A stretch of DNA of 64,000 nt from Nonomuraea fuscirosea. GTDB lineage: Bacteria; Actinomycetota; Actinomycetes; Streptosporangiales; Streptosporangiaceae. Shown piece by piece: positions 1 to 8,467 of the stretch (within the stretch, counting starts at the first letter, position 1; every line of letters starts with the position of its first letter). Under the pieces are notes generated by a model. It saw only the letters and a program-made list of their open reading frames with translations, ran no database searches and was not told where the DNA came from. The position numbers and the translations under genes were made by a program. The stretch covers positions 333,153-397,152 of the forward strand of contig NZ_PVNG01000008.1 in assembly GCF_003001935.1 (NCBI RefSeq), in the 5' to 3' direction.

Positions 1-694
1 CCTTGGCCAGCGCGCGTACCGTCTCCAGCCGCTCGCGCGCCTCCGGCACGTCGCCGAGCGCCTCCAGCTGGGTGAGGATGGCGGTCAGGCTCTGGGCGAT
101 GGTGTCGTGGATCTCCCTGGCCATCCGCTGCCGTTCACCGAGCACTCCCGCCTCGCGGGCCTGGGTGAGCAGCCGGGCCTGGAGGCTCGCGTTCTCCTCG
201 GCGAGGGCGGCCAGCCGGGCGCCGTTCTCCTTCAGCCGCCGGTTCTGGTCGCTGATCGTGTGGAAGACCAGCCCGGTCATGGACGCGATCAGCACCCCGA
301 CGACGGCGGAGGTCACCAGCTCGGCCGGCGTACGGCCTGCCATGGGACGGGCGGCGACCAGGACGCCCACCGTCACCGCCACCCCGCCGTACGCCCACAG
401 TCCGGGCAGCAGGGCGAAGCACTGCAGGAACGTGCCCACGCCGGTCACCGTGAACACCGTGTCGATCCTGACCAGCGCCGCGACGACGGCCAGCAGCACG
501 GCGAAGTAGCCGGCCAGTGCCCAGGGGCGGGCGAGCCGGTCGGGGTGCGCGGTGACGAGCAGCCAGTGCCACGCCGCCGCGAACAACGCCAGCGCCAGCA
601 CCTCGGGCCGCCACTCGCGCAGGAGGGAGAACAGCGCGGGCAGCAGGATGAGCGCGTACGGCAGCGCGGCCTGGACCCGGTCCCACCGCCTCAC
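1..694 (-). CDS. Sensor histidine kinase, NarL/LuxR-type (partial, C-terminus beyond window)
   Basis: This is the N-terminal 231 residues of a two-component sensor kinase; the ATPase domain lies left of the window. Residues 10-145 form about five hydrophobic membrane segments with very short loops and no extracellular sensor domain. Residues 150-180 look like a coiled coil. They are followed by a HisKA_3 dimerisation motif (ERQRMAREIHDTIAQSL) with the phospho-accepting His at about 196. In this family the kinase phosphorylates a REC-LuxR response regulator, usually the next gene, which would be off the window. I chose GTG at 694 because AGG lies just upstream; GTG at 697 is equally possible. 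The LuxR-type response regulator at 13.6 kb is too far away to be assumed the partner. Confidence 0.85.
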   Translation of the reverse strand, partial: MRRWDRVQAALPYALILLPALFSLLREWRPEVLALALFAAAWHWLLVTAHPDRLARPWALAGYFAVLLAVVAALVRIDTVFTVTGVGTFLQCFALLPGLWAYGGVAVTVGVLVAARPMAGRTPAELVTSAVVGVLIASMTGLVFHTISDQNRRLKENGARLAALAEENASLQARLLTQAREAGVLGERQRMAREIHDTIAQSLTAILTQLEALGDVPEARERLETVRALAK

Positions 695-829
695 CACCGG
701 AGCCTCATGATCTCCAGCGTAACCGGGGGAGCCGGGACGGCCACAGGGGTCGAAGTGCGTCACAGGTCGAGCGTCGTCGGCGGGCGGTGCTCCGGGCATC
801 CACCGATCGGCTGACCTGCCCGCCGCCGG

Positions 830-1231
830 TCAGCCGATCCGGCGCACGGGCTGCCCGGTCAGGCGGGCGACGGTGTCGAAGTCGCCGTCCGCGTGCAGGA
901 CGGTGAGTTTGTGGTGCTGAGCCGTCACAGCGATCAGCAGATCGACTGGGGAAGCGCATTGGTGCCAGCCTCTTACGGCGAGGTCGTGCTGCAGCTCACT
1001 CGCCTCGTGCCAGGCCGAATCGGGGATCACGTAGTACGGGTACGTCTGCTGCAGCAGGCTGTCGGCCTCGTAGAAAGCGGCCCGCCCTCCGACGGAGCGG
1101 AGGTATTCCTGCCGGACCAGCTCGCAGATGCCCACAAGCCCCGCGCAGATGGTCTCGTCCCACTCCGCACCGGTTTGGCCACGGTAGAAACGGACGAGTG
1201 CGCTGGTGTCGATGAGATAGAGCTCGCTCAC
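830..1231 (-). CDS. vapC: PIN-domain ribonuclease toxin, VapC family
   Basis: This 133-residue protein has the normal length for a VapC toxin, an Mg-dependent endoribonuclease that cleaves specific RNAs when freed from its antitoxin. The acidic PIN residues are visible: Asp8 in LIDTSALVRF, Glu37 in GICELVRQEY, Asp97 in SPVDLLIA, and the Asp115-Asp119 group in HADGDFDTVA. It overlaps the stop of the upstream antitoxin gene by 4 bp (1228-1231), the usual translational coupling of vapBC. All catalytic positions look intact, so the toxin is probably active. The RNA target cannot be read from sequence. Confidence 0.92.
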   Translation of the reverse strand: MSELYLIDTSALVRFYRGQTGAEWDETICAGLVGICELVRQEYLRSVGGRAAFYEADSLLQQTYPYYVIPDSAWHEASELQHDLAVRGWHQCASPVDLLIAVTAQHHKLTVLHADGDFDTVARLTGQPVRRIG

Positions 1232-1452
1232 GCTACGTCACGACGGGTGCCGCCGTCCTTGTCTATGATGGACAGGTCGATCTCGCCCTCTGCCACCATG
1301 GCACGCATGCGGGCCACGGCCTCCGCTCGACTGCGCCGGTCGACGATCTCGCGCAGGGCCGCGTTGACCGTGTCCTTCTTGGTGGAGGTGCCGAGAACGC
1401 GTGCGGCCTCGGCAAGGGCCTCTTCGTCGAGGTCGATCAGGGTTTTCGCCAT
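1228..1452 (-). CDS. vapB: VapB-type antitoxin
   Basis: This 74-residue protein begins MAKTLIDLDEEALAEAARVLGTSTKK, the ribbon-helix-helix pattern of VapB antitoxins. It ends in an acidic, probably flexible tail (GEIDLSIIDKDGG) that would occupy the toxin's active site. A strong ribosome site (GAGGTGG) precedes ATG at 1452. It is cotranscribed with the PIN toxin downstream. VapB proteins repress their own promoter as a toxin-antitoxin complex; the two palindromes at 1468-1497 are the likely operator. Confidence 0.9.
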   Translation of the reverse strand: MAKTLIDLDEEALAEAARVLGTSTKKDTVNAALREIVDRRSRAEAVARMRAMVAEGEIDLSIIDKDGGTRRDVA

Positions 1453-1467
1453 GTGGCCACCTCACTT

Positions 1468-1497
1468 GTATATATACGAATCCAGATCAGTATATAC
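1468..1497. promoter_or_regulatory. Twin-palindrome operator candidate for vapBC
   Basis: Two perfect palindromes lie 16 bp upstream of vapB: GTATATATAC (1468-1477) and GTATATAC (1490-1497). Their centres are 21 bp apart, two helical turns, so two ribbon-helix-helix dimers could bind the same face of the helix. The AT-rich block stands out against its GC-rich surroundings and probably also contains the -10 element. Confidence 0.65.
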
Positions 1498-1526
1498 GTC
1501 GGAGTGCTCTTGAGTGCGACCGTCTG

Positions 1527-3602
1527 TCAGTGGAGGGTGCAGGTGTCGCCGTTCAGGGTGAAGATCTTCGGGAGGACGTTCGGGCCGGTGTAGTCGCCCA
1601 CGTAGCCGATCGTGGTCGTGGCGCCCGTGGGGAGGGTGCCGTTGCCGGGCTCGTTGACGACCTTGACCTGTGCGCCCGTCTGCGTCCACACGCCGCTCCA
1701 GCCGCTGTTCAGCCGCTGCCACGGCCGCGGCCAGTCGAACGTCAGGGTCCAGCCGCTGACGGGGGCGCCGTGGTTGGTGAGGTCGAGGGCGGCGACGTAG
1801 CCGCTGGCCCAGTCCGTCTGGATGGTCAGGCGGACGGAGCAGGAGCTGGTGGCGGGGGTGCCGGTGGTGAAGGTGAGCGGGGGTGAGGGCTCCGACTGGG
1901 CGCCGGCGGCGTTCCTGGCGATCACGTTGACGGTGTAGCGGGTGCCGGGCTTGAGGTTGCGGACCGTGAGGGTGGTTCCGGTGGTCTCGCCCAGCTGCTC
2001 GGTGACGGCTCCGTTCTGGCGGTGGACCTCGTACTTGATCCCTGGCCTGGATGCGGGCCAGGTGATCGTGGCGGTCGTGTCCGTGACCGCGGTCGCGGAC
2101 GGTTTGCCGGGGGTGGCGGGCAGGCCGGTGGGTGGGGTGGCCGGGCGCAGGAGGACGGTGGTGAGGGAGAGCGGCGGCAGGGTCTGGCTCGTCGCGGTGC
2201 CGGTGGTCGTGGTGGTGATCGAGGTGGCGCCGTTCGTGTGGGTCAGGACGGTGGGGGCGCCGGCGGCGGGGGTGAAGCCGGCGTAGTCGATCGCCACGGG
2301 GTGGGAGGTGGTGGACGAGGCGTTGATCAGCAGGACGGCCAGGTCGCCGTTCGGACGGCGGACGGCGTGAGCGGTGACCTCCGGCTGGTCGGACGCGGCG
2401 TGGGCGGTGCCCTCCGGCTGGTCGGTCACAGCCTGGTCGGTCGCGGCGCGGATGAAGCGGTCGCCCGGGCGGGCGAACCGGCTCATCATCCGCAGCGCGT
2501 GGTACGGCGCGAAGGGGGTGTTGAGCGCGGGCTCGCAGACGCTGCCGTCCGAGGTGCAGGCCGCGCTCGACAGCAGGCCGAAGTCGCCGTAGTCGGTGTG
2601 CCCCTCGACCTCGGTGACCGCGCCGATGCCGTTGTGCACGTTCCACCAGTCGACGGTGAACACGCCGGCGGCCAGCAGCGTGGCGTAGGCGTCGGCGGCG
2701 GCCAGGGCGCCGGGCTGGGTGTTGCTGCCGTTGCTGCTGCTCCCGGTGTTGAACTCGGTCATCGCGATGCCGATCCGGTCCGAGCCGGGGCCGGCGTGCC
2801 TGGCGATCTGCTCGCGGGTGAGCTGGATCATGTCGGGGACGTGGCCGGCCCGGTCGAGGGCGCCGGGGTACCAGTGCAGGACGACGAAGTCGATCTTCGA
2901 GCCGGCGGTGGCGAGGACGACCTCGTTCCAGCTGCCGCTGTCGCCCTCGGCGACGATCGCGTCGGGCCAGTTCGCGGGGGTGGTCAGCACCGCGCCGATC
3001 TTGAGGGTGGGGTCGACGGCCTTCATCGCGTCGGCGTAGGCCACGACGTGGCGGGCGTACTCGGCCGGGCTCTTGTCGGCGTGCTCGTCGGCCTCCCAGG
3101 CGGTGCCGTAGTGGCCGTTGCCGTAGTTCTCGTTGCCGATCTCCCAGTACTTGACGCCGTACTTCCTGACGATGTTGGCCTGGCGCACCCAGGCGGCGGC
3201 CTCCGCGGCGGTGCCGGTGCCGTAGTTGGCGGTCACCATCGCCTGCGCCCCGGTCCGCCGTACGCCGCTCATGAACGTGTCGAAGTCGGTGCCGGGCGCC
3301 ACGTAACCGCCGGGAGCGGTGTGGTCGGCCCAGTGGTAGATGTCGGAGTAGGAGCCGCCGGGATAGCGCAGCAGCTTCATGCCCGCGTTCTTGAGCAGGT
3401 CGGCGGTGTCGTTCGTGCCCAGGTTCGCGTCCCAGATCGCGTGGTTCGCGCCGAGGCCCGTCTCGGGGACGGTGGCGAGCGCGGCGCGGGCGTTGACGGT
3501 GACCTCGACGGGCGCGTCCCCGTCGGCGTGCGCGATCGGGGTGCTCAGGGTGGCCAGTGTCAGGACGGCGGCTGACAGGGCTCGTACGAGGGTTCTACGC
3601 AT
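1527..3602 (-). CDS. Secreted alpha-L-arabinofuranosidase-like glycosidase with FN3 and CBM2
   Basis: This 691-residue exported enzyme has a signal peptide at 1-26 (RRTLVRALSAAVLTLATLSTPIAHA). The catalytic TIM-barrel region spans about 35-490. Clan-A features are visible: YPGGS near 85, the acid/base in WEIGNENYG (Glu158) and a nucleophile candidate in IAMTEFNTG (Glu283). This arrangement resembles GH51 arabinofuranosidases. An FN3 domain follows at about 490-580, then a CBM2 cellulose/xylan-binding module at 587-691 with paired Cys588 and Cys687 and conserved Trp. Residues 388-414 hold a short imperfect repeat (DQPEGTAHA/DQPEVTAHA). It probably attacks arabinose-bearing plant cell wall polysaccharide. 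The exact GH family and substrate are uncertain. Ribosome site GAGGT precedes ATG 3602. Confidence 0.82.
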   Translation of the reverse strand: MRRTLVRALSAAVLTLATLSTPIAHADGDAPVEVTVNARAALATVPETGLGANHAIWDANLGTNDTADLLKNAGMKLLRYPGGSYSDIYHWADHTAPGGYVAPGTDFDTFMSGVRRTGAQAMVTANYGTGTAAEAAAWVRQANIVRKYGVKYWEIGNENYGNGHYGTAWEADEHADKSPAEYARHVVAYADAMKAVDPTLKIGAVLTTPANWPDAIVAEGDSGSWNEVVLATAGSKIDFVVLHWYPGALDRAGHVPDMIQLTREQIARHAGPGSDRIGIAMTEFNTGSSSNGSNTQPGALAAADAYATLLAAGVFTVDWWNVHNGIGAVTEVEGHTDYGDFGLLSSAACTSDGSVCEPALNTPFAPYHALRMMSRFARPGDRFIRAATDQAVTDQPEGTAHAASDQPEVTAHAVRRPNGDLAVLLINASSTTSHPVAIDYAGFTPAAGAPTVLTHTNGATSITTTTTGTATSQTLPPLSLTTVLLRPATPPTGLPATPGKPSATAVTDTTATITWPASRPGIKYEVHRQNGAVTEQLGETTGTTLTVRNLKPGTRYTVNVIARNAAGAQSEPSPPLTFTTGTPATSSCSVRLTIQTDWASGYVAALDLTNHGAPVSGWTLTFDWPRPWQRLNSGWSGVWTQTGAQVKVVNEPGNGTLPTGATTTIGYVGDYTGPNVLPKIFTLNGDTCTLH

Positions 3603-3656
3603 CGGCGCACCTCACCATGAACGCACAGGAACGGGGGATTCGTGCGAAGCACCATG

Positions 3657-3686
3657 ATCCTGAGGGGAGCACCAGGAACCCGTCAA
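3657..3686 (-). promoter_or_regulatory. Promoter candidate for the glycosidase gene
   Basis: On the minus strand TTGACG (3686-3681), an 18-bp spacer and CAGGAT (3662-3657) resemble a vegetative actinobacterial promoter. It would start transcription about 45-50 bases before the glycosidase ATG. Confidence 0.45.
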
Positions 3687-3693
3687 TCAAGCC

Positions 3694-3704
3694 TGAAACT
3701 TTCA
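3694..3704. promoter_or_regulatory. Small palindrome TGAAACTTTCA in a divergent intergenic region
   Basis: This perfect 11-bp odd palindrome sits between the glycosidase promoter and the start of the divergent regulator gene at 3722. It is a plausible operator for that regulator, but a single short palindrome is weak evidence. Confidence 0.3.
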
Positions 3705-3721
3705 AGTAAAGGCCGGCTGTC

Positions 3722-4711
3722 ATGATGGACGGCATGTTGGAGGTTGCCGGACTGGGTGAGCTGGAGGAGCGGGCGTACCGGCTGCTCGTACGGGCGGGCG
3801 AGGCGGACGCTCCGGGCCTGGCCGAGGAACTGGGCCTGACCGCGGAGGCGGCGGAGGCGGCGCTGACGGGCATGCGGAGCGCGGGCCTGGCCCGCGAGGT
3901 GGCGCCCGGCAGGTTCGCGCCGGTGGCGCCGGACGTGGCGCTCGGCCCCAGACTCGTACGCCGGCAGGAGACGATCGACTGGGCCAGGCAGGCCGTGGAG
4001 CAACTGGCCGAGGAATACCGGGCCAGCGCCCGCAGGAGGGACGCCGACGGCCTGGTGGAGGTGCTGCCGAGCAGGGAGGCGCTGCGCGAGCAGGTCAGGC
4101 ACCTCCAGGACAGCGCCAAGGAGGAGGTCCTCTACTTCTGCCGGGCCGGCCACGTGGTGATGCCGTCGGAGGACAACACCGAGGAGCTGGAGGCGCTCGG
4201 CCGGGGCGTGAGCTACCGCGTCATCTACGAGCGGGCCCTGCTGGAGCAGCCGGGGATGGTGGCCAACGTCGCCTACGGGATCCAGTTAGGCGAGCAGGCC
4301 CGCGCCGTACGGGTGCTGCCGGTGCGGATGATGATCGCCGACCGGGCCACCGCGCTGCTGCCGCTGGTCCAGCACGCGGGCGGGATGACCGAGCCCACGG
4401 CCGCACTCGTGCGCGGCAGCAGCCTGCTGGAGGCGCTGATCGCGCTGTTCGAGGCCCAGTGGGAGCGGGCCACGCCGATCAGGTTCCTGGAGGACGGCCG
4501 GGTCACGGAGGCGCCGCCCTGCCCGCTGGACGCCGACGAGCTCTATCTGCTGTCGCTGCTGGTGGCGGGCGTGCCGGAGAAGACGATCGCGAGCCAGCTC
4601 GGGCTCAGTCTCCGTACGGTGCAGCGCCGCGTCTACCACCTGATGCGGCTCGCGGGCGCGCAGACCAGGATGCAACTTGCCTGGCATGCGGCCCGCGAGC
4701 GCTGGTTGTGA
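3722..4711 (+). CDS. TrmB-like/LuxR-type transcriptional regulator
   Basis: This 329-residue protein is a stand-alone regulator. The N-terminal region (about 10-60, GELEERAYRLLVRAGEADAPGLAEELGLTA in shape) is a winged-helix, TrmB-like domain. The middle (about 110-240) resembles the phospholipase-D-like effector domain found in such proteins. The C-terminus (about 272-325, with ASQLGLSLRTVQRRVYHLM) is a LuxR-type helix-turn-helix. It is divergent from the secreted glycosidase gene with 119 bp between them, so control of that enzyme is reasonable but inferred. AAAGG precedes the ATG. The inducer is unknown. Confidence 0.72.
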   Translation: MMDGMLEVAGLGELEERAYRLLVRAGEADAPGLAEELGLTAEAAEAALTGMRSAGLAREVAPGRFAPVAPDVALGPRLVRRQETIDWARQAVEQLAEEYRASARRRDADGLVEVLPSREALREQVRHLQDSAKEEVLYFCRAGHVVMPSEDNTEELEALGRGVSYRVIYERALLEQPGMVANVAYGIQLGEQARAVRVLPVRMMIADRATALLPLVQHAGGMTEPTAALVRGSSLLEALIALFEAQWERATPIRFLEDGRVTEAPPCPLDADELYLLSLLVAGVPEKTIASQLGLSLRTVQRRVYHLMRLAGAQTRMQLAWHAARERWL

Positions 4712-4720
4712 CCTATCTGA

Positions 4721-7700
4721 CTACTTGACCCCGTACGCCCGGGTCACGGTCTGCTCGAACTTCTCACCTGACGCGCCCGTCGCGGTGACCCGCAGGGACA
4801 CCCCGGCCGAGGTGGCGCGGTGCGCGACCAGCGTCGTGTAGCGGCCCTGGCCGAGCGGGACGAGCGCCAGGCGATGCCAGGACTTCCCGTCGTCGTAGGA
4901 CAGCTCGGCCGTCAGCTTGCGCGCCTGGCGGGCGGTGAAACCGATCGGGACGGGCAGCGTCCTGTGCACCCTGCCCTCCAGGTCGGCGGGCACGTCGTAG
5001 TCCACGCCGAGCAGGGGGAGCGCCTTGGCGCCCTCGGTGCGGGCCGACCTGAACGTCCACGCCGACTGGGTGGCGGTGGCGTAGCGCCACTCCTCCGAGG
5101 TCCTGGTCGTGGCCAGCTCCAGGCGGTACTCGGCGTTCTGCGCGACGGTCTCGAACGTGCCGCGCAGGTTGGCGCGCTCCTCCACCAGCTGCCCGTCACG
5201 CAGGATGCGGGCCGTGCTGGTGTCCTTGTCGCCGCTGCCGCCGCTGTAGCCGTAATGTCCGTTCCTGTCCACGAACTCGGGGACGTGCAGCGAGAGCACG
5301 TCGCCCGTGCGGGTGGACTCGAGCGCCGCCGGGCGGACGACCGGGCCGAACCAGTTCTCCTTGACGACCTCGCCCGCCCGGTACGACCGCGGCGCGTCGG
5401 TCACGCCGCCGCGCAGCCGGCTGCTGGACTCCCAGGTGAGCATGTGCTGGACGACGTGCTGCCACTGGGTGTCGCCGGAGCTGACGTACTCGGCCCTGCT
5501 CAGCGGCGTCGGCACGATGCGCTGGGTCTCCATCTGCAGGCCCAGGTCGTACCCCTGCCAGGGCCGCCAGCCGAAGCGCTGGTCCTTGCCGTAGCGCTCG
5601 CCGCCCGACTCGTGGTAGCCGGAGCTCACCAGAGCGGTGTTGCGCCAGTTCACCTCGTGCACGATCCGCTCGGGCACCCGGCCCTGGGCGACCTGCATGA
5701 CCTCGTACAGGTACGGGGTGTCGAACGCGCCCTTCACCTCCAGCGTGCCGCGGCCCGCCCGCGCCTGCTTCAGCAGCTCCTGACCACGGTCATGGGTGAT
5801 CATCAGCGTGGGCAGCGGATCCCGGTCGCCGGTCGGCTGCCAGGGCTGCCACATCGCGCGCCCGTCGGGCCCGACCACGACCGCCGCCGCCGCGCCGGCC
5901 GCGGCCAGCGCGTCGAGCTTGCCGGTCCAGTCGCCGAAGGACTCGCTGGTGATGACCGCGGCCTTGCCCTTGAGCTTGCCTGCCGTTCCCTCGGCCAGTG
6001 GCCAGCGCTTGGTGCCCTCGATCCGCGGCGACCTGATCGTCGGCCGCACCACCAGATCGTCCCGCTCGAGCTTGGCCGTCACACGGGGCGCGGCCAGCTG
6101 CCAGCGGGAGGCGAACTCGAAGGTGCCGTTGGTCACCGGCTTGGTGGGGGTGACCGCGAGCTGCTCGACCGAGGGGAAGTTCATGGCGCCGAGGCTGATC
6201 TTGCGGTTGCCGTACTCGCGGTGGGTGAAGTAGGTGGCGATGCCGTCCTGGGCCACCGGCTGCGAGGTCCTGATCTCGATCGGCACGGCGGTCCTGGCGT
6301 CGAGGACGACCTCCAGGTCCTTGTCGACCCGCAGCTCGGGGACGACGACGAGGGAGTCGACGGGCAGCTCGTCGTGCGTCTCTCCCATGATGGCCTGCAT
6401 GTGGTACGTGCCCTCAGGCACCTCCACCGTCCAGCCCTCGTTCTCCTTGAGGATGTAGCCGTAGGCGTCGTCCAGGCTGCTGGCGCCGTACAGGGCGATG
6501 AGCGGTACCCGGGCGGCGTTGCCGTCGCGCTCGACACCGGTGAAGTGCACCGTGCGCGTCTTGCCGCGGCGCGTCAGCGCGATCGTGGTGTGCGCGACGG
6601 CCGCGCCGTCGGCCGTGGTGGCGGTGACGTAGCCGGCGTGCCGGCCGTGGTTCAGCTTGGCCAGGTCCACGCTGAGCCGCGCGGTCGCGCTCGCTCCCGG
6701 CTCGACCGTCAGCGTCGTCGCCGACAGCGTCACGGCGCCCTCGCCGGGGGTGGTCCCGTCCAGGTTGGTCAGCACGGGGGCGAGCGTGAGCGTCACGGCG
6801 GACTCACCCGAGTTCGTGTACGTGATCGTGCCGCCGGGGGTGCCGGTGTCACCGTCCTCGTGCACGCCCATGCTGATCGAGGCGGTGGCCGTGACCGCCT
6901 GGCGCAGGGCCCGCGGCACGTCGAGGCGTCCGCCGCCCTGCTCGAACGGCGTCTGACCGGCGATCGTCTTCGCCGTGGACACGAGCGCGTCCTTGAGCCG
7001 CCCGGCCTCCCAGTCGGGGTGGCGCTGGGCCAGGATCGCCGCCGCGCCCGCCACGTGCGGGGTGGCCATGGAGGTGCCGTTGAGCTTGGTGTAGAAGTCG
7101 TCCACAGGCGTGCCGAGGCCGGTGCCCGCGGCCCTGGCGGCCGTGATGCCGACGCCGGGCGCGGTGATGTCCGGCTTGATCGCCTCGTCCAGGCGCGGGC
7201 CGCGGCTGGAGAACGACGCGAGCGCGTCGTTCCCGTCCACCGCGCCGACGGTCAGCGCCGAGCTGGCCGCGCCGGGGGAGCCGACCGTGTAGGCGTCGCC
7301 CTCGTTGCCCGCCGCGATGACGAACAGGGTGCCGGTCTGCTCCGTCAGCGTGTCCACGGCGACGCTGAGCGGGTCGGTGCCGTCCGTGGCGCCGCCGCCG
7401 AGGCTCATGCTGATGATGTCGGCGCCGCTCTCCTGGGCCGCCCACTCCATGCCGGCCAGCACCTGCGACTCCGAGCCGCTGCCCCTGCTGTCCAGGACCT
7501 TGCCGATCAGCAGCTCGGCGCCGGGGGCGACGCCCTTGCGCAGGCCGTTCGAGCCCGCGCCGGTGCCCGCCACGGTGGCGGCGACGTGGGTGCCGTGGCC
7601 GTGCTCGTCCTTGGCCGACGGGTCGGCGGTGAAGTTCCGGGCCTGGGTGATCTTGCCCGCGACGTCGGGGTGGGTCTCGTCGATGCCGGTGTCCAGCACC

Positions 7701-8314
7701 GCGACCTTGACGCCCTTGCCGTCGTAGCCGTCCTGCCACGCCTGCGGCGCGCCCACCTGCGGCACGCTGTGCTCCAGCGAGGCGCTCACCTTGCCGTCCA
7801 GCCACACCTTGGCCAGCCCGTCACGCAGCTTCGGCTCGCCGCCGTCGCCCCACAGGGTGGGCAGGGCGTCCTTGTCGGCCCGCATCGCGCGCGCGTTCAC
7901 GCTGTGCAGGGTGACGGCCTCGGCGCCGCGGTCCTTGTAGGCCAGGATGAGCGGCAGCACGTCGCTGCTCTCGTCGTCGTAACCCTGCTCGATCAGCTCA
8001 CCGACCGAGAACAGCCGCTCGTCCATCAGGCCGCGCGACAGGTACGGAACCATGTCGGCCGGCGTGATCACCAGGTCGCCGTTCTCCTCCTTGGTGAAGA
8101 ACCTGACGGCCTCCCTTCCCTTGCCGGGTTCCACGGTCGCGGCGCGCTTTCCGCCGGCGAACTCCTGTACGGTCACCACGTCACCGGTGATCAGCGTGAC
8201 CCGGTGCAGCTCTCCGCCTTGCGCGGGCCCTGGCTCCGCGGCCTGCGCGGGCACCGGGACGGCGAGCATCGCCAGGCCCACGCCGGCGGCGGCGAGGCGG
8301 GGGATCCATCTCAT
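4721..8314 (-). CDS. Large secreted subtilisin-like serine protease (S8)
   Basis: This 1197-residue exported protease has a signal peptide at 1-26. An inhibitor-like propeptide region follows to about 175. The S8 catalytic domain spans about 195-475, with Asp208 (VAVLDTGID), His240 (HGHGTHVA) and Ser415 (LNGTSMATPHVAGA) all intact. The oxyanion Asn lies in AAGNEGD near 337. After the catalytic domain come several beta-rich regions and a PA-like segment at about 770-850 (AAVITSESFGDW...PTLMITHDRGQELL), often used for substrate or subunit contacts. The length far exceeds classic subtilisins but is common for actinobacterial S8 enzymes. Likely role: extracellular protein degradation. No operon partner; it is convergent with the regulator at 3722. 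Confidence 0.9.
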   Translation of the reverse strand: MRWIPRLAAAGVGLAMLAVPVPAQAAEPGPAQGGELHRVTLITGDVVTVQEFAGGKRAATVEPGKGREAVRFFTKEENGDLVITPADMVPYLSRGLMDERLFSVGELIEQGYDDESSDVLPLILAYKDRGAEAVTLHSVNARAMRADKDALPTLWGDGGEPKLRDGLAKVWLDGKVSASLEHSVPQVGAPQAWQDGYDGKGVKVAVLDTGIDETHPDVAGKITQARNFTADPSAKDEHGHGTHVAATVAGTGAGSNGLRKGVAPGAELLIGKVLDSRGSGSESQVLAGMEWAAQESGADIISMSLGGGATDGTDPLSVAVDTLTEQTGTLFVIAAGNEGDAYTVGSPGAASSALTVGAVDGNDALASFSSRGPRLDEAIKPDITAPGVGITAARAAGTGLGTPVDDFYTKLNGTSMATPHVAGAAAILAQRHPDWEAGRLKDALVSTAKTIAGQTPFEQGGGRLDVPRALRQAVTATASISMGVHEDGDTGTPGGTITYTNSGESAVTLTLAPVLTNLDGTTPGEGAVTLSATTLTVEPGASATARLSVDLAKLNHGRHAGYVTATTADGAAVAHTTIALTRRGKTRTVHFTGVERDGNAARVPLIALYGASSLDDAYGYILKENEGWTVEVPEGTYHMQAIMGETHDELPVDSLVVVPELRVDKDLEVVLDARTAVPIEIRTSQPVAQDGIATYFTHREYGNRKISLGAMNFPSVEQLAVTPTKPVTNGTFEFASRWQLAAPRVTAKLERDDLVVRPTIRSPRIEGTKRWPLAEGTAGKLKGKAAVITSESFGDWTGKLDALAAAGAAAAVVVGPDGRAMWQPWQPTGDRDPLPTLMITHDRGQELLKQARAGRGTLEVKGAFDTPYLYEVMQVAQGRVPERIVHEVNWRNTALVSSGYHESGGERYGKDQRFGWRPWQGYDLGLQMETQRIVPTPLSRAEYVSSGDTQWQHVVQHMLTWESSSRLRGGVTDAPRSYRAGEVVKENWFGPVVRPAALESTRTGDVLSLHVPEFVDRNGHYGYSGGSGDKDTSTARILRDGQLVEERANLRGTFETVAQNAEYRLELATTRTSEEWRYATATQSAWTFRSARTEGAKALPLLGVDYDVPADLEGRVHRTLPVPIGFTARQARKLTAELSYDDGKSWHRLALVPLGQGRYTTLVAHRATSAGVSLRVTATGASGEKFEQTVTRAYGVK

Positions 8315-8428
8315 GAGCGAACCGATCTGTCGTGCTGCTTCAGTCGCTCATGAGAATGAGGGATCACGTGCGCGCGGAGGAGTCTTTTGTCCTGGTCAAA
8401 GGGCGACATGTCATGAACACGACAGCTC

Positions 8429-8453
8429 GTGGGCGGGCGATGCGCCCGCCCAC
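8429..8453 (-). terminator. GC hairpin downstream of the duplicated-domain secreted protein
   Basis: GTGGGCGGGCG and CGCCCGCCCAC form a perfect 11-bp stem with a 3-base loop. The stem begins 14 bases after the stop of the gene at 8468-8289 region (stop at 8470-8468). There is no long T-run, as is usual for actinobacterial terminators. Confidence 0.75.
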
Positions 8454-8467
8454 TGCCCGCCGGCGGC

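Noticed and set aside
4820..8353. A 1177-codon open frame on the plus strand opposite the subtilisin gene
   Set aside because: High-GC codon bias leaves the antisense frame open. Its translation is Arg/Gly/Ala/His-rich, has no motifs, and the minus-strand frame has a full S8 triad and signal peptide.
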